Source of the DNA: Antedon mediterranea
Taxonomy: Eukaryota; Echinodermata; Crinoidea; Comatulida; Antedonidae
Reading direction: 5' to 3'
Assembly: GCF_964355755.1 (NCBI RefSeq)
Contig: NC_092673.1
Span: forward strand, 28,277,001-28,341,000
DNA length: 64,000 bases
Shown here: positions 1-11,634 of the stretch, piece after piece
How positions within the stretch are numbered: the first letter of the stretch is position 1
How the letters are laid out: each line of letters opens with the position of its first letter
Program-made: the position numbers and the translations under genes
The notes under the pieces: generated by a model
Database searches by the model: none
What the model saw: only the letters and a program-made list of their open reading frames with translations
What the model was told of the DNA's origin: nothing

Positions 1-331
1 AAACAATATAATAAGCTGATGTACATATAAATTTTAAAATTACCGCATATGCTACTTAATTATATTATAATAATACATCTCTATTTTAAAAGTCAAATGA
101 AAATCAGTAAAATATTCATAAAACCACTTCGGATGATTCCAAACGTGAGAGGGCTACCTCCGTGGTATGACGTACTTCCGGAACCAATTTTTCCAATGCG
201 AAAATACAGGAGTGATTTTTAACAATTGGCCGCTGTATCTTTGGTGCTTGCTGTGCAGGCTCCTCTCTGTGTACGTACGTGTGTGTGTGTGTGTGATCGT
301 CGTCGAGAGAGGAGGATCAGGAGAGAACAAG
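1..331 (+). promoter_or_regulatory. 5' flank and probable 5' UTR of DAXX
   Basis: AT-rich up to about 120, then a more mixed stretch with a short GT run (280-294) directly before the DAXX start codon. No TATA box or other defined element is identified. The region must hold the DAXX promoter and leader, but the transcription start cannot be placed from sequence alone. Confidence 0.35.
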
Positions 332-3300
332 ATGTCGGGAAACGAAAATGTAGAAGGCCAAGAAGGCGATATGTCTACAAAAATATTCGATAAGGTGAAT
401 TTTGAAAATATTCCCGGCCTACTCTACTAGGTATAGTTTATGTATGAGGTCCTGTAACTTAACTTTAGCTAGGCTGTCGAGCTAGCCTAAAATAAAGTAC
501 TAGGCCTAGGCTAGGCCTAGGCCTCGCAGACTAGGGCCAGGCTAGGCCTAATAGGCCTAGCCTAGTACTAGTAGGCTAGTAGGCCTAGTACTTCTAGGCC
601 TAGCTTAGTACTAGTAGTAGTAGGACTATCAGCTGCTATGCCAGTACTAGTAGTAGGCCTCCTATATTCTATAGAGTAGGCTAGGCTAACCAGAGAGGGC
701 CTAAATAAAATAGATGCTCCATGATGGGGCCTATCCATGATGGAGGTAGGCCTAGCTAGGCCTATCTATACATGCTCCATCCCCTCCATCCATCATATTC
801 ATGCATGGAGTACTCCATGATTCATGTGGACTAAAAATAGTAATATATTATTATTATTAATAATATTATTATGATAGATCTTATTAAAATGTACTAGCTA
901 GGTAAACTAGAGGCCTACTGTCATCTTTATTAAATGTACTACTGAGTCTACTGCTGTGTTATCGTTGGATAAATTATATTATTTATTTGTAACTGGAATA
1001 AAAACTAATTTCTTTAATTTGTTCAGTCTTTCTGTATCTATAAATCTGTAACAATTATTCACCATAGGGAATCCACCTAATATCCATATTTGGAAAGGTT
1101 ACCTAAAAAATTATATAGAAATAAAGAGCCATAATATACTATATTAACTTGAAAACTGCAATTAATTCTACAGCATGCAGGGCATAGGTGTTTTCCCTTT
1201 GTGGCTTAAACATAACGCACTAAACAAAAGAACAAAAGCAACATTAGTTTAATACATTAGCACACTCAATTAAGAAATGGGACACCCCTATTTTCCTTCT
1301 TTTTATAATGGTATAGTCCATACAAGTCGAGGTGGCCGAAAACGGCACCTGATCCTTAGTTACTAAGTAGTCTAGGCCTAGTTCCAATAGCTAGCTTCCT
1401 ATAGCATTTGAGGCTAGAGAGTGTACTACACTAGCTAGACTGGCCTTCTTTCTTCACAGTCCACGCAACACAGTTTGAAATTGCACGTGACATAAAACAC
1501 ACAAACGCGTAAAAAATGAAAATCTATGTATATAGGCCTAACTAGTAGCTTTGATGATGATGTGATGTGTAAATTAAAATGAATATTTTTTTTTTTACAG
1601 TTTATTGATGATGTTGAAAATCGCATCACTAAAGTCGATCAAAAACTTTCAATCCTAGCTTTGCTACGTAAAAAGTATAAAAATGCAAATGTGAAATATA
1701 CAAGTTCAAAAGACTTTCGAAGCATGATGTTTGAGCATTTATCAGATATTAGAAAAAGAAGAGGTTCTATCTACCAACACATTCACGAGGTTTCACGTAT
1801 GCTTAGTGCTGCAAAACTTAAAAATGGAAATGAAGTTGATTCAGACTTGAATAACGGAAATGAAGCGTCAATAGAAAATATGGGAGAAACTTCGTCAGCC
1901 ACAGATGAAGTAAAAACCAAATCTCAACGAAAAAAAGAGAAGAAGAGAAAACGTAGAATTAAAAAACTTGAACTGCATTTAAAAGATTTATCAAAAGAGA
2001 TTAAGAGATTAGGAGAAAAGGAGTTGACGCTAGATGATATGGACAATGACGAATCAGATTATGTTATGGAAGGAAAACTTAAGTTACGCTTTAATCGTGT
2101 TTGGGAAAAATTATGTAAACTTAAAGACGTTTCAACCAGCACGGGTAGAGTTACGGAACAGTATTTAATATTTGAGGCAACTCGGTTTCAGGAAATCAAT
2201 GTAAAGCTAGAGAAGTTAATGAACAAACCAGAATTTCCTAATTTTAGTGATGTTTTGATGGTTGTAAGAAAAGTAAATACCAAAAAAGAACTGCATTTGT
2301 CTGAAAGAGAAGTAGATGACATTGCTGAAAAATCTTTTAAAATAATTGGTAATCGATTACAACATCGAAGAGAAGTTGATCTTGCTTATAACTTTGGATC
2401 GCATTTAACAGAAGATTTCAAAGTAACTAATGATCCTTCTAAAATAGATCAAGAACTGAATCAAAAACTTCGTGAAAATCGCAAACTCGGGAAAGAAAAA
2501 CTAGGAACGGTTATAAATAATTTCTCGAAAAAACAAGAAGAGAATGCAGAAGGCTCAAGCGAAGATAGCCCTCCAATGAAACGAAAAAAAGTTGAAAACA
2601 AAAATGATGAGGAATCTGAAAATGGGGACGAAGAGGATGAGGATAATGAAATTGAGGAAGAGAATGACGAAATTGAGGAAAATGACTTACAAGATGTAAT
2701 TGATGAACTTAAACAAAGTGATGATAGCGAAAATGACGACAATGTGGAGATTTCAACTGGTGAAGATGATGACGATGATGATGATCTTGATGTTGCGAGA
2801 TCAGTGGCGTCAAGTCTTGATACAGAAGATGACCAATTTTTACCAGAAGATATCACAATTTTTGAATACCAATCTGAAACAGAGCATGAACCTGAAATAG
2901 TAGGAGATTGCCACCAGATAGCTCATTGCAGTAAGGATGATGCCAAGTCCATTGAAATGGAATGTGTTAGTCTTGATTTAGAAGATGACCACCAGAATGA
3001 AATCGTGACTAAGCATGAACCAGGTACGGTAGAACACAATTCCAAGACGACCAATTCGAGTAATTCCATTGTAGCGGAGGAGAAGTCTATTGATATAGAA
3101 AGTGCTAAACAGGGTTCCAAGCAAAGTACTACCTCTACAGGCAAGTATAAGGCAGGTGGCGGCTTATTTCTTGCACATACTAACAATTTTTCACTCTCAT
3201 GTTCAATGCCATAGAATGATATACTGTGTATATTGTATGTAAAGCTTGGTTCCCACTAGTGCAATACATAACGCAAGGATGTAAGCACGACGCAAGCAAG

Positions 3301-4388
3301 CTGACCAATGACATGCAACAGTGCGAATAAACCATCGCGTGTGATTGGTCAAATTACATGCGTTGCTCTTGCGTCTTTGCATTACGTCCAAGTAGGATCC
3401 AAGGTTAAACAAACTATTGTGTAGCTGGCATTGACAATATAATAAATATTTAACCAATCAGGGCAATAACAATAATTCAATCAGGTCACAGAAGGTTCAG
3501 GTGACACTGATTAGTTTGAATAAATGCACAGATATTGGTTGTATAGTACACCCAAGTTCATAATCATTGGTCAAAGTACTAAGTTACTCATTTTCTTGGC
3601 AGGAGAGACATTTTTGTAGAAGGCATAAAATTGAACATCGTTAAACAGTGATTAATATTCTTTTCTATTACTGTACTACAGCATTCACAGCCACTGCCTT
3701 TGGTGATTTTATCATAATATCCCACTAACAATAATAATATTTATTCAGGATGTTATCATTCAGCACAATCTTGCCAGGAGCAAGCAATAGGGATAGGGCT
3801 GAACAGAATTAACTGCTCTTGCTCCAAAGTTATCAAAACAATAATTTATAAACAAAGTTAGCAAATTGTTTTAAAAGTTAAAATCTTTGCTCTCTTCTAA
3901 GAAGCACACATAATTTTTGTTTTCATATTAACTCCTAATAACATTTAATCCTGAATTATTGTAGCCGCTCATTCAATTGCATATTTCGTGTATAAAGCTC
4001 TGTCTACATTATCAAACTTTGTGAAATGTGATGTGCCTATATATGGACACGGTGATGTCATATCACTATCATATCACTTGATAATGTAGACAGAGGTTAA
4101 GCTCCTTCATTCAGTTTGCACTTTGATTATTTATAATAAGGTAATTAATATTCATTTACAGGTGATAATCTCAACGGTGTAAAACAGGACAGTATTATTC
4201 CACCTTCTACTAGTTCAACAAGTTCAAACAGCTTCCCCGATATTATCATCCTATCCAGCTCCGACGAAAGTCTGGACGATTCACCACCAGTTATTAAGCG
4301 GATAAACCATATGGTCGGATTCGTAAAGAATATACTGCCCCCACCTCTTTCATCCGATGAGGAAGAATGTATCGTTCTATCAGATTAA
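332..4388 (+). CDS. DAXX: DAXX-like histone H3.3 chaperone, 3 coding exons
   Basis: Coding exons are 332-394, 1601-3140 and 4162-4388, giving 610 codons including stop. The protein reads as a death-domain-associated protein, a nuclear H3.3 chaperone and transcriptional co-repressor. The junction KIFDK/FIDDVEN falls in the first helix of the DAXX helical bundle, which supports the tiny first exon. The second exon holds the rest of the bundle, then the histone-binding region (KLKDVSTSTGRV, INKPEF-like NKPEF, NFGSHLTEDF, LRENRKLGKEKLG), then a long acidic Glu/Asp tract and a Ser/Thr-rich tail. The last exon carries two SUMO-interaction-like motifs, DIIILSSSDES and, at the very C-terminus, ECIVLSD. 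The last intron appears to use a GC donor (CAG/GCAAGT at 3141); an in-phase GT donor at 3024 would drop 39 codons. Start at 332 is the first ATG of the exon in frame. Confidence 0.93.
395..1600 (+). other. DAXX intron 1 with dense TAGGCCTA-type palindromes
   Basis: The intron starts GTGAAT and ends TTTTTTACAG. Between about 470 and 790 it is packed with overlapping short palindromes built from CTAGG, TAGGCCTA and ACTAGT. The rest is AT-rich with no recognisable gene. Confidence 0.7.
3238..3415. repeat. Foldback MITE family 3, copy 1 (DAXX intron 2)
   Basis: An element of about 175 bp begins AAGCTTGGTTCCCACT and ends with a roughly inverted version (CCAAGTAGGATCCAAGGTT). Similar ends recur at 44288-44407, so it looks like a short non-autonomous inverted-repeat element. 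It lies in DAXX intron 2, just after the in-frame stop at 3212-3214 that would be used if the intron were retained. Confidence 0.55.
3993..4102. repeat. MITE family 1 copy in DAXX intron 2
   Basis: A shortened, diverged copy of the window's most common foldback repeat, with ends like GCTCTGTCTACAYTATCAAACT and the core ATATATGGACAYGRTGATGTCATATCACTA. It lies 60 bp before the last DAXX exon. Confidence 0.75.
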
Positions 4389-5038
4389 GTTGCCAAAAGT
4401 TATTCTTTTTCTGATTATGTAGATAGGTAATTTTTGATACACAACGGAGCAATATGTTGGCAACAGGGATGAATCTTTTTCAGATTATTACAATCATTTG
4501 TGGTTTTTTTGGGGAAACTAAATATATTAGTCTATGAAAACTAGTTCATTAATTTTAGCTGTCAAAAGGGGACCACATGTACCCCTGGATTGACCCCTAG
4601 ATGCCACTTTTCAACCTTCTTGCAATGCCAGTTTTCCTCCCCTTTAACTTGTTAACTTGATGTGACAGAAAAAATGTGATCCATATATGGACTTGATGTC
4701 GTATCACTACCATATTTTGGAATATCTCTACCATATTTGAGCAAATTTGTTGTCAAACTAGAGTGTAGACAGACCTTTATGTATCTTTATATGGGTTTTC
4801 TATTGTATTTTCAACGCTACAATAATTTATTCTTGTTGAGAAAATAAAGTTTACTTTTAAATACGATATTACATGACATGATTTTGTAAATAAAAACATT
4901 TTGACCTCCAATTGTATTTTTACAAAAGTCTGTTGTGTTTTTTTTAACATACAAAATGACAATTATTCTTAATATGACTATAGAATTAATTGGAATTTAA
5001 AGCAAGACAACAAAAAAGCCATGTCACTACTGATTAAG

Positions 5039-5655
5039 TAGAGGCTATATCAAGGGGACACTTTTGGGACCCATTAGAGGCTATATCAAGGGGACACTTT
5101 TGGGACCCATTAGAGGCTATATCAAGGGGACACTTTTGGGACCCATTAGAGGCTATATCAAGGGGACACTTTTGGGACCCAGTAGAGGCTATATCAAGGG
5201 GACACTTTTGGGACCCATTAGAGGCTATATCAAGGGGACACTTTTGGGACCCATTAGAGGCTATATCAAGGGGACACTTTTGGGACCCATTAGAGGCTAT
5301 ATCAAGGGGACACTTTTGGGACCCATTAGAGGCTATATCAAGGGGACACTTTTGGGACCCATTAGAGGCTATATCAAGGGGACACTTTTGGGACCCATTA
5401 GAGGCTATATCAAGGGGACACTTTTGGGACCCAGTAGAGGCTATATCAAGATGACACTTTTGGGACCCAGTAGAGGCTATATCAAGATGACACTTTTGGG
5501 ACCAAGTAGAGGCTATATCAAGGGGACACTTTTGGGACCCAGTAGAGGCTATATCAAGGGGACACTTTTGGGACCCAGTAGAGGCTATATCAAGGGGACA
5601 CTTTTGGGACCCAGTAGAGGCTATATCAAGGGGACACTTTCGAGACCCAACAAAA
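5039..5655. repeat. 36-bp minisatellite, about 17 copies
   Basis: Head-to-tail units of 36 bp (AGAGGCTATATCAAGGGG followed by ACACTTTTGGGACCCATT). Variants alternate CCCATT with CCCAGT, and two units carry AAGATG in place of AAGGGG. The unit is a multiple of three, so one strand stays open, but codon content and lack of family similarity argue against coding. Confidence 0.95.
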
Positions 5656-5962
5656 GTAGTAATAGGAATTGGCCGTAGTATTAAAACATGTTTGTCTCAC
5701 AGAAAAGTGTCCACTCGATGTATAACAGATGTGTGAACACCATTTTCTACAATATCACCAGAGTAGAACACCCTTCCTCTTCCCCAAGAAGACACTATGA
5801 AATTTATAAGATGCAATATGTTTTAACTACCATCACCCCTTTGAAGACTATTCCTGAAGAATTCTTTTAATTTAAGGCAACTATATTGTGTCAACTACAA
5901 CAAAAATACTTTATATCTGTCACTATAGTTAATTTATTGACAAAACATTGGTCTGCATCCTG

Positions 5963-6296
5963 AAGCTCTGTTTACACTATCAAACTTTATGTGACTAAAA
6001 AATGTGATGTGCCCATATATAGACATGATGTCATATCATATATAAAAAAAAAAATAATAATAATAACAATAATAATGATAATTAATAATAATAATTATAA
6101 ATAAATAAATTCTGTAAAAGAATAACTAAATAGAACAAAAATACAGTAGAGCTAGCAAAACAGAGTTGGAGGAGCAGAGTCTTCACATATTAAGTTGGCT
6201 CCTAATACGAAGAAGAAGAAGAAGATCACTACCATATTTGGGCACAATAAACTTTTTTTGTCAAACTAGTTTTTATAGTGTAGATAGAGCTTTAAA
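5963..6296. repeat. MITE family 1 copy with internal insertion
   Basis: The two halves of a family 1 foldback flank about 190 bp of A-rich, low-complexity sequence with AAT, GAA and poly-A runs (6040-6228). Confidence 0.75.
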
Positions 6297-6497
6297 AAGC
6301 ATAGTGTGCATACAAAAAACATAGTAAGGTACTTAGTTTACACATTGTGTTATCGGAAATAATAGAAACACCAAACATTATTTTTATTGATGAAATTTAC
6401 AATTTTTCTTTTCGAGATGTTTTCAAATGTGGAATTTATGATGTATAATGCGCAAAAGAACACAATGCAAAAGAAAGTGAAATTGAACGAGTAGTAC

Positions 6498-9400
6498 TCA
6501 GTCTCGTCTGAGTGGAAACCTTTCTTCTTTCACTCCATCTTTCGTGATTACATTAATAACGATTCCATCTCCAGTGTAGATGTCTCTTTCCGCTGCTGAA
6601 ATGAAGACATCCTTGACGAGAGCAATCGCTTTTTCTTCACTCAGTGGTACATGTTCAACACCTTCTTGATTCTTGAAACCAATCTAAATTTTGAAGAAAA
6701 AAAAAAACGTGGTGAGGATGGTGGAAGAGAAATGGATAAAAATCTTTTGCTGAAATTTTAATCAGAAAACCCCTTGGGGCATTTTTTGGGGTAAGTATCA
6801 TGCTATAGCTACAGTATATTATGTGCACATTCTGAGAGAGGAGTACAACATTGACAAAAAAGTGTGATATGCCTAAATATGGTAGTGATATGACATCATA
6901 ATATATGGGCACATCACATTTTTTGTCACATATGGTTTGATAGTGTAGACAAAGCTTATTGGGCTTTTACTACAGTACTAACTACTACTGAACGACAGTC
7001 CATTCCTAGAGAGTACAACATTGAATAAAGTCAGGGGAAAAATGGCAAAGGCGTTTTATCAGATAATCTATATTGTTTTGGACAACTCATGTAACATGAT
7101 CAAAGTTACAATTTTGAGTATCTTTTGTAATGTCATGCACTCTACCTGATTATCTAATAAAGGTTGGAGCATTGAACTGGCTGAGCCACCCGCTCTGTAT
7201 GTTTCTCGTTCATAGGAGCCAATTGGATCAAAGCTGTACACACAACCTTTGCCTGTAAATAAAACAACATTTGTATTGGTACAAAGCTATCATGGAACAT
7301 ATTTTGTTCTTAATTTTTGGGTTGTATTTTGTATATACAGTAATACTGTTTTATTTACCATTTTCATTAAGTTAATTTTTTTTATAGTTTGATGTTTGTT
7401 ATTTTTGTAACTGTTAATGTTAGAATGCACTGTTTTATAAGCGTGTACCGCTGATCCAAAAGCGTTGTTTGAATAAAGTTTGTAAAGAAGAACACTTATC
7501 CTTCTGTATGTATTAGATTTTAATAATTCAACCAACGTTGAAACAAAAATGGAAATGTTCCAATACATAAAACCAGTACCCACCAACAAAGAACAGTTTA
7601 AAAATAAAATACTACTAAAATATTAACAAATTAATAATAATGAATTTTACGATTTTTTATTTTATTTTTAAGTGATAAAAAACTACAGTAGTATTTCTAA
7701 ATCTACTACTGTATTTGTGTGAAAACAAAACATAAATAAAAAAAAATTATTTTAAAATTAATATGAAAGAATGTATACCTTCATCATCAATTCCTGCCAG
7801 GATATTATACACATAATATGGAAAAAAACGTCGGTAGTACAGAATGGTGGAAAGCATAGCAGCTACAGCACTGCAACTCATCTTGGCATGATGTGTGTAT
7901 TCATACGACTGGTTTAAAGAAAATAACATTTAATGTCACTATAGAACGCCTATCTATTTTGTGGATTATTAAACTTAGATGTTGTATTTTGCGATATTTA
8001 AATAGATTGGTTAGATAGATTGGTTATCAAAACAGTATAATATTATATGTATTTTCAGTTTATTTTGTCACGCATATTTTGATTTACTAGAAACTGGTGA
8101 TTCATATCACAGTGGTGGATCCAGGATTTCTAGTGGCCTAAAGCTCTGTCTACACTATCAAACTAGTTTGACAAAAAAAGTGTGATGTGCCAAAATATGG
8201 TAATGATATGCCCACATATTTTAGTGATATGACGTCATCATGTTCCTATATGGGCACATCACATTTTTTGTCACATAAAGTTTGATAGTGTAAACAGAGC
8301 TTATTGGGCTTTTACTATAGTACTCTAGTGAATATGTTTGGTGTTCATTTTGATACCTTTAACCTTGATGATAATACTTTGTTTAACGTAAGGCAATCAC
8401 CATGGAAACCAGCACATCCAAGAACAGTGCTATCGGTTCTGTAAGAATAAAATAAGTACTGTACAAGTAAATAAAATAAATTTTACATTAATATTTTTTC
8501 ATGTAACTTTTATTTGAAGTACTGTATTATTTTTTAGCTAATAATAGAGTACTGTTCATTAATTTAAAAGAATTCATAATAAAATGGAAGAATCAAATTA
8601 AGTAGTTAACATAATTATCTAGAATGGTGTAAAAGAATTAAACGAATGAAGATTTAAATGGTATGGACATATAATTAGACTACCGGATGATACGCCAATT
8701 AAACAAGCAATGAAGGAAACTGAAATGAAAGGAAAGTTAAAAGACCTGCCAGGAAGACCAAGGGAAAACTGGATAAACCAAATAAAAAAAGACATTAGTA
8801 CAATAACTGTCCAAAACAGAAAAATATGGAAACAAATCATGGAAAGCATAATGTTGGAATGATGGAAAAAGTTCCAAGAAGGGAAGGGGGCGGGCGGGAA
8901 GGGGGGGGGGTGTTAGTGAGAGACGTTCAGGATAATATGAATATGAATTTTTTTTAAATAAGAAATGTTTAACTCTAATAATTATATTTAATATTATATA
9001 TACATAGCACAATAACAAACCATCCTGCCCAAAACAGAAAAATCATGGAAAGCGTAATGTCTGAATGATGGAAAACATTTCAACAAGAGAGAAGAGGAAG
9101 ACATTACGAATTAAAAACTAGGCCTACGTACAGTTTGTATGTTTTAGGTTGATCTCTACTGTGAATGGAGAATCCTTCACTTAGTCTTGTGTCTGATGCT
9201 ACTACTGCAAAATCCTCACCAGCTATGGCCAGTACGGTTCTGAAAAGTTAATCAATCAAAATTAATAAATAATACTAAATAGCACAGTATGAATGAATCA
9301 GAATAATATGGTACAATTAATTAATGTTGCATTAATTAAGTTCTTTGAAACCAACAAGTTTTTCTTTTTTTTCCCTTGCTTCCCTCACTCAGTCAGCTCA

Positions 9401-9819
9401 GACATTCTTCTTCAACATTTTCATCATCATTGAGTTTGTTTTTTTATTCATTCATTGGTTGGTTGGAAATGATTATTGATAATAACAATAATAAAACAAT
9501 TAGCCTATGTCGGACATCTGCTTTCTCTACCACCCACAGCAGACGAGGGAGATGAGCTGGAACTTGGCCTATATACAAATAGTATACACAGACCATAAAC
9601 CTATAATCACACATCCACATCACAGCCAACAATCAAGGCGATGAATCATATAGCCTCATCTCAGGTCTGACTAGCTTAGCTCAGGGGGGCCTAAGCTCAC
9701 CTTTATTTAGGTTACAAAAACAAAATATTTGCTTACCCTCCATTCATTGCATAAGGAGAAAATCTATTCTGTTTTCCCCCTGCAGCATATTCTTGTATTG
9801 GATTACAAACATTCATCAT
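6498..9819 (-). CDS. PSMB1: 20S proteasome subunit beta type-1 (beta 6), 6 exons
   Basis: Exons in transcript order: 9819-9737, 9239-9132, 8438-8357, 7908-7779, 7252-7146 and 6683-6498, for 232 codons including stop. It is one of the non-catalytic beta subunits of the proteasome core. Family landmarks, in order: [20 protein letters not shown] near the N-terminus, [80 protein letters not shown], and the C-terminal [18 protein letters not shown]. Two adjacent ATGs occur at the start; 9819 is the first. The length is close to the usual ~240 residues. Introns carry MITE copies and a LINE fragment. All splice phases agree. Confidence 0.97.
6851..6959. repeat. MITE family 1, partial copy (PSMB1 intron)
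   Basis: Matches the right part of the family 1 consensus, including GGTAGTGATATGACATCAT and the terminal TTTGATAGTGTAGACAAAGCTT. Confidence 0.75.
8142..8303. repeat. MITE family 1, near full-length copy (PSMB1 intron)
   Basis: Begins AAAGCTCTGTCTACACTATC and ends GATAGTGTAAACAGAGCTTA, so the two ends are inverted repeats. The interior has GTGTGATGTGCC and the GGTAATGATATG motif. Confidence 0.85.
8640..8862 (+). mobile_element. LINE 3' fragment (C-terminal domain) in a PSMB1 intron
   Basis: One frame reads [20 protein letters not shown] and later [17 protein letters not shown], the characteristic C-terminal tail of non-LTR retrotransposon polyproteins. A stop codon lies upstream in frame, so only a 5'-truncated remnant is present. 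A second short piece of the same tail (ending GGAAAGCGTAATGTCTGAAT) lies at 9028-9080. The assignment to a clade is open. Confidence 0.7.
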
Positions 9820-10014
9820 TGTTATACAATTATTAACCTAAATTTATCTGAGAAAAAAATGTGTGCGAAAAAGTCAGCAAAGTCACTCTCCAAAAAACGC
9901 CCTCTATTGATAACACCACAATAAACAAAAATTTAATTTATCAAGAGAAAACATTTTTCGGTTTGGTGGTCGCACATGTTTTACATTTTATTACATTAAA
10001 GTCAATCGTTTGAA

Positions 10015-10017
10015 ATG
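10015..10017 (+). other. LSM2: Candidate LSM2 start codon (exon 1 contributing only ATG)
   Basis: LSM2 exon 2 begins directly with LFYSFFKSL in phase 0, so exon 1 is expected to supply just the initiator Met. GAAATG/GTAAAT at 10012-10023 offers an ATG followed by an acceptable donor. The ATG at 11390-11400 is followed by TAATC, which does not give a workable splice. No other choice stood out, so this stays tentative. Confidence 0.35.
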
Positions 10018-10704
10018 GTAAATACTCATTTTCAGTTATTATATATAATAATGCAAGTCTACTCATCCAAGAAATTAGAATACTTTGTATCCGAGCCATG
10101 TAAATCGAAGTTTAAGATAGGCTTCCTAGCTAGGCTAGGCCCTAAGATAGCTACCTAAGACCTAGGCCTAGTCTTAGGCCAGACGTATGGCGGTAGAGGA
10201 GGATATTCTTCTAGTAGGTCAGACCGGACCCAGAGCAATCGTAGAGTCGATTCGACTCGAACAGATAGTAGAGTGCCGTTGTCTTTTTTGTTGATTTTAT
10301 TTTTCCGTGATGAAATAAACTACATTTTCTCCATAAAGAATAATGCTAATATTAATAAAAACAATTTTAAATATTAACTAGATTTAATTCGTCACTATGA
10401 CGAATTATAGGTTATATGCATTGATTTAAATAAAGATAATTGATTGATTTAAGATATTTTGATTGATTGATTTTCTCAGAATCTTTAGTTATTTATAATA
10501 TATGATAGGATCTTGCTAACGCAAATACAATAGCCGGTATCATAATCCGATCAAAGATCCTTCTGCGTATATAATGTCATATAAACCACATTTGTGTTTT
10601 TATCTAAATTTCATTATAAATCATCTGTATACGGTAATCTATACACTAAGAAATACAATTGAACAAACAATACGGATAATAAAAAAAAATCTTATTTCGC
10701 TTCG

Positions 10705-10790
10705 TTTCCCAAGGTGAGACTCGAACTCGGTACCTTGAATGCTATAGACACGTCACGAGCAAAGACCACCGAGCCATACACAACTGACTA
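10705..10790 (-). repeat. tRNA-like sequence (probable SINE head)
   Basis: On the minus strand, GGCTCGGTGGTCTTTGCTCG followed about 30 bases later by GAGTTCGAGTCTCACC resembles a tRNA A box and B box. No convincing cloverleaf with a full acceptor stem is seen, so a tRNA-derived SINE or tRNA pseudogene fits better than a functional tRNA. Confidence 0.45.
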
Positions 10791-11634
10791 AAAATTATGG
10801 AAAGATCCTCCATGTATTTACTATGCAGTAACCACTTTGGTGCAGATAGATTATTACATACCGCAATGAATTATAATGTTTTACTATGATGACATCTTTA
10901 AAGATTTTTAAAAATGATGCACTGTCAAACTATATACTTTTAACTTTATGAACTTCTTAAGGAAGAAAGTTAATGTTATAATTTGTTTGATTGTCGAAAT
11001 TAATTTTTGTAAATTTAATATGCCATTAATGATGACTTAATCAACTTTTGTTCTCTTAATTTCATAATAAATCATACATATGATACATACACTTCAAGAA
11101 AATGAAATAAAAAATAGCTGTTCCCGAGCATTCTAACGATATATATTAATTTTAAAATTTAGCATATTTTCACCATTTTGTTAACTTACACGTGCGTAGC
11201 CTGTCACTTTTGACGTGCTCGTATAACGCTGTTTCGCGTTGAAAAGTGAATACAATATGATAATATTGTTAAAGAAAGGTTATATAACAGGAATCGGACA
11301 AAAACAGTGCGCAATAACGTTTGACGCGCATAATGCATACTCTTGGTTTGAAATCTTTGTTTACTTTCGCTCGTGACGATTTTCCAGACAAAATGTAATC
11401 AAACTAATTTACCTGTTGATTACGTAAAATTGTTGTTTTTGGCACGAATTTTCGACTTAAAGTGAATAACTTTAATTAATATTACTTTGATATGGCCAAT
11501 TTAAATTTAGAATATTTTGACTTTCATTTTTTTGTGTTTCAAGGGACAATGCATATAACCTAATTAATGGATTCTGATGTTAATTATTAATAGGCCTTTT
11601 TTTAAATACCATATGTTTTCATCTTCCTTCCAGC

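Larger units (their letters stand above)
4389..6497. other. Convergent intergenic region between DAXX and PSMB1
   Basis: This holds both 3' ends. It contains a decayed MITE family 1 copy (about 4663-4778), the 36-bp minisatellite (5039-5655) and a MITE family 1 copy interrupted by about 190 bp of A-rich sequence (5963-6296). No gene is seen; open frames here are translations of the repeats. Confidence 0.7.
9820..11634. other. Region between PSMB1 start and LSM2 exon 2
   Basis: It contains TAGGCCTA-type palindromes (10120-10180), a tRNA-like SINE head (10705-10790) and a CpG-containing stretch at about 11200-11400 that could be a promoter. It should include the LSM2 promoter and first exon. 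The best in-phase ATG followed by a GT donor is ATGGTAAAT at 10015, only 196 bp from the PSMB1 start. Confidence 0.5.

Noticed and set aside
2461-2856. Minus-strand Ser-rich frame
   Set aside because: Antisense shadow of the acidic tract of DAXX exon 2.
5039-5655. CRISPR-like array (repeat spacing near 36 bp)
   Set aside because: Units abut without unique spacers, and the window is eukaryotic. The same applies to the 34-bp array at 18497-19246.
5064-5678. 204-codon open frame made of a 12-residue repeat
   Set aside because: It is a translation of the 36-bp minisatellite. No family similarity, and it sits in a convergent 3' gap.
11390-11400. ATG near 11390 as the LSM2 start
   Set aside because: It is followed at once by TAATC. 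Neither reading on nor splicing at the overlapping GT gives an ATG joined to LFYSFFK.
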